Source: Salvia splendens (taxonomy: Eukaryota > Streptophyta > Magnoliopsida > Lamiales > Lamiaceae). From it: 64,000 nt of DNA. The stretch covers positions 14,253,514 to 14,317,513 of the forward strand of contig NC_056050.1 of the NCBI RefSeq assembly GCF_004379255.2, read 5' to 3'. The position numbers were made by a program, and so were the translations under genes. The first letter of the stretch is position 1, and each line of letters starts with the position of its first letter. The notes under the pieces are model-generated. The model had not been told where the DNA came from and did no database searches. It was given only the letters and a program-made list of their open reading frames with translations. Positions 58,448 through 64,000 of the stretch are shown here, in pieces.

Positions 58448-60161
58448 TTCTGGAAGCTCCCCTGAAACGAGGTAGTTGGCTAGGTCCGCATACTACTTTT
58501 TCCTTTCCTCTTTTTGTCACATCCTGGCTAGTAAGCTTCATCACTTCTTCCCAGTCAATTTTTCTGGCGGCGAAAATAACTTCACACAAGTGTTCTTCTG
58601 GGAATCGATCTCTCACCTCCTCGCTATTTTCATCCTGCACTATCCTGCTCAAATGATCCACAACCTTATTCTCAACCCCTTTCTTGTTTTCCACCTCCCA
58701 ATCGAACTCTTGTAACAAGAGTACCCATCGGATTAAGCGGGGTTTGGATTCTTTCTTGGTAACCAAGTACTTAATGGCTGCATGGTCAGTATAAACGATG
58801 ACCCTTGACCCCAACAAGTATTGCCGAAACTTCTCGAATGAATAAACCACGGCTAGCATCTCCTTCTCCGTGGTATCATAATTCCTTTGAGCTTGATTCA
58901 ATGTCTTAGATGCATAAAAGATCACATACCTTTTTCCCTCGATCTTCTGACCCGGAACCGCTCCTACTGCATAATTGCTGGCATCACACATCACTTCGAA
59001 CGGATGATCCCAGTCAGGAGCCCGGATAATCGGTGCGGATATCAGCTTTTCCTTGAGCAAGTTGAAAGCAGCCTTGCATTGATTATCAAAATTGAATTCT
59101 ACTTCGTTTTGGAGGAGTCTGGTGAGGGGTTGGGCAATTTTGGCGAAGTCTTTAATGAATTGGCGATAAAATCCCGCGTGCCCCAGAAAACCCCTTATTT
59201 CCTTCTGGTCAGTAGGAAAAGGTAGTTTAGAAATGATGTCCACTTTGGCTTGATCCACCTGGATACCTCTCTCTGACACCACATGCCCTAGGACAATGCC
59301 CTCTGTGACCATGAAATGACATTTCTCAAAATTCAAGACTAGGCTCTTCGCTCGACATCTCTCCAAGACTACATCCAAATGACGAAGGCATGAGTCGAAA
59401 GAGTCTCCGTAGACTGTGAAGTCATCCATGAATATTTCTATACACTCCTCAATTAGATCAGAAAATATGCTCATCATGCATCGCTGAAATGTTCCCGGAG
59501 CATTGCAAAGTCCGAACGGCATGCGTCTGTAAGCATAGGTTCCAAACGGGCAGGTGAAGGTAGTTTTATCATGGTCTTCAGGATTCACGTAAATCTGAAA
59601 ATACCCGTTGTACCCATCTAAAAAACAAAAGTATTTCTTCCCAGCCAGACGCTCCAATATCTGATCGATGAACGGTAGGGGGAAGTGGTCTTTCCTGGTC
59701 ACGGCGTTCAGCTTGCGGTAGTCTATGCACATCCACCAACCAGTGACTAGCCTTGTCGGTATCAGCTCATTCCTCTCATTTTGAACCACTTGAATCTCGG
59801 ACTTCTTGGGGACCATGTGCACAGGGCTGACCCACTCGCTATCGGGCACCGAATAGATAATCCCTAATGACAACAACTTCAAGATTTCCTTCAATATTTC
59901 CTCCCGCATATTGGGATTCACCTTTCTCTGCGAATGTCGATGTGCCTTCGCCCCTTCTTCTAGCCTAATATGATGCATGCAGATGTAAGGGCTTATTCCC
60001 ACCAAGTCTGTAAGGTTCCATCCAATTGCTTTCATGTTCCTGCCTAGAACGGTCAGTAGCCTTGCTTCTTGCTCCTTTGTCAGGCTAATGCTTATTATCA
60101 CTGGATATAAGTTTTCCTCCCCGAGAAAGGCATACTTCAGGGTTGCTGGCAACTTCTTCAA
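58404..60161 (-). CDS. Athila-like reverse transcriptase and RNase H frame
   Basis: 585 codons open. Reverse transcriptase: [48 protein letters not shown] and the FMDDF catalytic box typical of Athila. RNase [41 protein letters not shown]. One Leu-to-Pro change at GAVPGQ (usually GAVLGQ). A stop (TAA) lies just upstream at 60171-60173 relative to the protease frame. The last about 40 codons ([10 protein letters not shown]...) are out of frame relative to integrase, so a frameshift lies near 58500. The listed ATG is not a biological start, since this is part of one gag-pol polyprotein. Confidence 0.92.
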   Translation of the reverse strand: MKKLPATLKYAFLGEENLYPVIISISLTKEQEARLLTVLGRNMKAIGWNLTDLVGISPYICMHHIRLEEGAKAHRHSQRKVNPNMREEILKEILKLLSLGIIYSVPDSEWVSPVHMVPKKSEIQVVQNERNELIPTRLVTGWWMCIDYRKLNAVTRKDHFPLPFIDQILERLAGKKYFCFLDGYNGYFQIYVNPEDHDKTTFTCPFGTYAYRRMPFGLCNAPGTFQRCMMSIFSDLIEECIEIFMDDFTVYGDSFDSCLRHLDVVLERCRAKSLVLNFEKCHFMVTEGIVLGHVVSERGIQVDQAKVDIISKLPFPTDQKEIRGFLGHAGFYRQFIKDFAKIAQPLTRLLQNEVEFNFDNQCKAAFNLLKEKLISAPIIRAPDWDHPFEVMCDASNYAVGAVPGQKIEGKRYVIFYASKTLNQAQRNYDTTEKEMLAVVYSFEKFRQYLLGSRVIVYTDHAAIKYLVTKKESKPRLIRWVLLLQEFDWEVENKKGVENKVVDHLSRIVQDENSEEVRDRFPEEHLCEVIFAARKIDWEEVMKLTSQDVTKRGKEKVVCGPSQLPRFRGASRSVVRHQSSKNEDQE

Positions 60162-60167
60162 TTCAAC

Positions 60168-61307
60168 TTATGGGGGAAGTGTGTCTGCTGGGAGAAGGTT
60201 TCTTGCAGCATCCCCTTCCTTTTCTAATTTTCCCTCTGAGAGTTCATCTGTACTGACTGGTAGCTTAGCCCCTGCAGCTCCAATAAATTCTGATTGCTGG
60301 CAGAAGTCCTTAATAGCTCCTTCTATCTCTTCATCAGTTAACCCTTGGCTACTGATCAGGTCACACCATGCAGCTGGCTCTACATCAGCCTGCCCATACA
60401 CATCCAATGCTTGTAGCTTTTCCTGCAATAATTCAGTCTCAAGAAAATCTTGGACTAGAGGGTCAATTACATCCACATAGCATAGATTTTCAGAATCGAT
60501 AGGCTTTTTCAAGGCCTCATTGATATAAAAGGTAAACTTTTCTCCATCAAAATCAATACAAATTGTTCCCTCAGCCATATCTACAATCGTCTTGGCTGTC
60601 CTAAGAAATGACCTTCCTAACAAAATACCGCTAGACTCCCTAGCTTCAGACTCACCCATCTTGATCACGTAAAAGTCAGCAGGATAAGTAAAATCGTGTA
60701 CTCTCACCAACACATTCTCTAACACTCCCTCAGGACTTATACACGACCTATCAGCCAGTTGGATTAATACCCTAGTGCTAGATAACGTTACTCCCTTCAG
60801 CCGATTATAAACTGACAATGGCATAACATTTATAGAAGCTCCCAGATCACACATTGCATGCTCGATTTTTACATCTCCTATAGTTATAGGCAAAGTGAAC
60901 ATACCTGGGTCTGCTCTCTTGGGTGGTAGCTTTTCTTGCACAATTGCTGACGCTATCCCTTCCACCATGATCTTCCCATCCTTCTGGGCTTTCCCGGCTA
61001 TGAATTCTTTGATAAATTTTCCAAGCGGGGGTAGCTTCACGGCTTGGAAGAATGGTATGGTAACATCCAACTTCCCAAAAATTGACATGTAATCCACTGG
61101 GTTTTCCTTTTTCCTCTTGGTCACTAAACGATAAGGGAATGGCTTTTTCCCTTTCTCTTCTTCGACCAGCTCCTCGACAGCCTTCCCAGAGTCTTTCTCG
61201 GGCACATTCTGGGCTGGAGTTTCCTTCGTCAGTTCTTTTTCCTTAGATGAATCCACCTTAGGATGCCTGCTTCCGGTTTCACTGTTCCTCGACGGTTCCT
61301 CACTCAA
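60168..61307 (-). pseudogene. Athila-like gag C-terminus and protease
   Basis: Carries the segment YPFRL-type FPYRLVTKRKKENPVDYMSI, then the retropepsin-like core with CDLGASINVMPLSVYNRL (catalytic DLGAS), ADRSCISPEGVLENVLV and GILLGRSFLRTA. The frame ends at TAA after ADTLPP, where the expected next residues ([16 protein letters not shown]) are in the same frame in the RT ORF. A Gln-to-stop change (CAA to TAA) is the simplest reading. Confidence 0.88.
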
Positions 61308-62896
61308 AAAAATGGATCTTGCATTTGGGGTAGAGGTTTGTGTAGCTCCTCTTCCGAGACAGCGTCTCTCAGTAATGTTGCTCCACTTGATTCCCCACTG
61401 GACTTCTTTGGTTTGGGCCCCTCATAGGAGGTACCGGACCACAATGTGACCTTGCTCACGTTTGCTTTCTCAGGCACATGGACTGTAGACGAGAGTTTCC
61501 CTGAATTTCCTTTTAACTCACCCATCGAACTTGCCAGCTGGGCCAACTGCTTATTCATCATATCAATGTTCGCTTTATGCTCCTTCTGGGCATTCTGCAC
61601 CCCCTGCACTAGTTCATCATTGGACTGCAACTCACCCTTGATGCCCTGCTGCGAAGCAAGCAATTCTCCCATCATATCCTCCATAGATCGTCTTGACCTG
61701 TTAGGATATTGGGACTGATTTGGCCCTTGGTGCAGGTTATACTGGGAATTTTGGTTGGGCTGAAAATTTTGGAAGTTTTGCTGGTTCTGGTTAGGCGGGT
61801 ACTGGTTATACTGGCCAGGAGGGTTGTACTGGCCTTGGTGATATTGGTTCTAGTTTTGGTTTTGGAACTGGTTTTGGTTCTGCTGATGTTGTTGACACTG
61901 ATTAGGCTGATTCTGGTAATTTTGAAAGTTTCTCTGGTGGGGTGGTATATAAACAGGGTTCGGGTTCTGGTTTTGTGAGTTCTGGTTATGGGTTTGTTGG
62001 TTCCTTCCTGACCAGTTGGTTTGGTGGTCAGGATTTGCTGGGCCACGGTTGGGATTCTGGTTCGGGTGGGGGTTGTATTGGTTCTGACCTTGACCTTGGA
62101 TCTGATTTTGGTTCCCGTCTCCCATTTAAAGTTCGGATGGTCCCTCCATGGTGCGTCCCGCTGCCTTCCCTGGATCCAATTCCCATTCGAATTATAGTAC
62201 CCCGCAGCATTGACTTGCTCCATATTGACGAAATCATTAGGCTGATCATAGCCTGGTCCTTGATTTCCCTGCTCTGTACCCTTGTAGTTCCTAGTTGGGG
62301 AAATGGGTGGTGCATTCTTCTCGATCGCGCTAAGGAGTGTCTTCTTCAATTCGTCCATTTTCAAATCCATCTTCTGCCCAACTCTCAATGGAATTGGGGG
62401 GCAGTCGCATGAACCAGGTGTTAGCCTCCCCTTTTAGAATGAACGGCAAAGCCTTCAATCTATAGTCATCCTCGGTCGCCCCTGCTGGCCTTCTCTGTGC
62501 CCTACAAATCTTACAGAACTCATGAAGGAATTCGTAAGGGCCTTCATAGCTCTTTCCACATTACGTGGGCAGGATTGCAATAACATGGGGCTTCACATCA
62601 CATGCTGTCTGGCCCGGGGAGACTACTATAGCTTGCGGTGGTTCTCCTTCGGTATGCGCATTCAGCGTTCCGATCTCTGGATCGTCATCATCGTGGTCAA
62701 CCATTCTCCTTGGATTGCCTTCCAACTGTAGCCTTGGATTGTCTGGTATTCCTCCTTCTATGGTGTCTTGTTCTTCATCACTACTTGAACCTAAATCAGA
62801 CAAAGCTGTCGACAGGCCGGATCGAGTGGTTACGAGTATAGATCCTCGCTGAAGTATCTTCGGTCTCCACTGGCCAGGAGCCGAACTGCTTCCCAT
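61304..62896 (-). pseudogene. Athila-like gag, internally deleted and frameshifted
   Basis: Starts at ATG 62894-62896 (MGSSSAPGQWRPK). The N-terminal frame ends at TAA 62561-62563 but continues in the same frame with capsid motifs (SYEGPYEFLHEFCKIC, LKALPFILKGEANTW, LPPNSIESW). Most of the rest of the capsid domain appears deleted after IESW. A linker (MDELKKTLLSAIEKN) leads into an unusually long Gln/Asn-rich stretch (about 61709-62125) with a frameshift near 62110 and a stop near 61850. A helix-rich part (SQQGIKGELQSNDELVQGVQN) follows and joins the protease frame at 61307. Confidence 0.8.
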
Positions 62897-62981
62897 AAAC
62901 TGAAATAAAAAGAAATAGAAAAAATATCCACAATATGTACACCAAAGTTTCACACACAATAACAGTTAATAACGCCATTCA

Positions 62982-62999
62982 TCCCCGGCAACGGCGCCA
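62982..62999 (-). promoter_or_regulatory. Primer binding site, tRNA-Asp type
   Basis: On the minus strand TGGCGCCGTTGCCGGGGA, two bases after the LTR end. It matches the 3' end of plant tRNA-Asp and is characteristic of Athila-type elements. Confidence 0.88.
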
Positions 63000-63001
63000 T
63001 T

Positions 63002-64000
63002 TGAAAGAGCAGGTTTGTGTCAGGTGTCGTGTCGAGCACATGATGTATCCTACTGATCAGGATGGAACCCCAGCTATGCCTGAACCTGGTATCAATAATT
63101 CCTCAACCCACTTCTACTGACTAGTATTGTGGACGTAAGGGTTGAATCCCACAGAGATAAATGCGCTTTGGGAATTGTGGTGAAATTCTGGAAAGGTTTG
63201 GTTAGCTACCACGCTTTGGGTTGAGACTTTATCTAGGCTGGAATTTAAGATGTTACTCTACTGACTAGGAGGCGGGGAGAAAGATGATTGACATGTAGCT
63301 GTGTACGTGGAAAGTGGGGAGCATAGGTTTCAGGAAATATATGGAAAGTACGAGTTTACTATAAAAGGCTAAACGAAATATCAGAGGAAAAGAGGTAGTT
63401 AGGTGACTAGGCCACAGATCTGAAAAGTGACAGCTGAAAAGTAAAGGACAAAAGTAAAAAGTTGTTAAAAAGCAAAAGTGGTCCAAAAGTTGGATGGAGA
63501 TGTTGTCTTCTTCAACATGAACACAGATCTACAATTAAAACCTCAAATTAAAAGATCAAATACCGAAACTGCAACTAAACTTACTGGGTGACATGCAAGG
63601 TGGTAGAAACTACGTAAACTAGGCTTTCATATTTAACCATTTCAGATCTAAAATCTACCAGTAAACTGAACTCAAGAACTCAGATCTATCAATTCGGAAA
63701 TGGAAACATGCTCGCAACAACTAGAAATTACCGTAACTACTGGAATTAAGCTATCTAGGCAGAAAAGAACAAGATCAAACAAGAACCGAAGCACAAAAAC
63801 AACTTCATATCAAAGAAAGGTTTGGATCACAACTAAGACTGCAAAGTAAGCAAATATTGAAAGTGCAACAAATCAAACGTAAGAAAACAAAGTGCGATTA
63901 ACTAAGAAAGCAAATAAAGATTGTTTGCCACTCCGGGCGATGAAACTGTTAACACTACGAAACACGCTGACTGGAACGAAGAGATGTGGAACTCCGGCGA
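63002..64000 (-). mobile_element. 5' LTR of the Athila-like element, cut by the window end
   Basis: Plus-strand edge TGAAAGAGCAGG at 63002. It follows the LTR at 41834 closely to the last base of the window, with scattered changes and a short deletion near 63510. About 460 bp more should follow outside the window, ending CGACTTATCA and then a 5-bp repeat ATAAT. Confidence 0.9.

Overview
The window is nuclear DNA from a flowering plant. The evidence is spliced GT-AG genes for a plant-type MORC ATPase and a land-plant class I glutaredoxin, AT-rich intergenic DNA, and a heavy load of plant transposons: Ty1/Copia, Ty3/Gypsy of Athila and chromovirus type, PIF/Harbinger, Mutator-like and Stowaway-like MITEs, and a tRNA-derived SINE. 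An asterid such as a Lamiales species is a guess from overall feel and is not proven. No prokaryotic operon, CRISPR array, rRNA or bona fide tRNA gene was seen.

Layout. 1-106: possible 3' end of a gene cut by the window edge. 479-2418: PIF/Harbinger element with a broken transposase. 3289-11126: complete MORC gene on the minus strand (19 coding exons, 660 codons plus stop, non-coding first exon, TATA-like box), with a SINE and a Mutator-like MITE in its introns. 11.1-21.2 kb: retroelement graveyard, with a solo Gypsy LTR inserted in another element's leader, inverted LTR fragments, and a chromovirus-like Gypsy (LTR, primer site, gag) whose insertion truncated a small membrane-protein gene at 21.2 kb. 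22-31 kb: MITE-rich DNA holding a triple-nested MITE, one candidate small secreted protein gene (25144-25422), and a Copia LTR with a solo Gypsy LTR inside it. 31547-32891: intact four-exon glutaredoxin of CGYC type. 33592-35189: second Harbinger-like element carrying only the Myb/trihelix-like accessory ORF. 36360-39865: probable 3.5-kb solo LTR.

40.15 kb to the end is one nest of retrotransposons. A Copia element (copy A, from 40151) is interrupted at 41833 by a minus-strand Athila-like Gypsy element that runs past the window end. Its 3' LTR is 41834-43294, followed by an env-position ORF, integrase, RT-RNase H, protease and gag, then the primer site and the start of its 5' LTR at 63002. 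A second, full-length member of the same Copia family (copy B, 47702-56442, target duplication CTTGT) is inserted in the env-position ORF. All these elements carry stop codons or frameshifts.

Only the MORC gene and the glutaredoxin are confidently functional host genes. MORC proteins enforce transposon silencing in plants, so a transposon-silencing gene sits beside and contains silenced transposons. I saw no convincing new multi-gene system. The least explained items are the small secreted protein, the GC-rich CCGAGAC-rich leader of the Copia family, and the triple hairpin array in the Athila 3' region.
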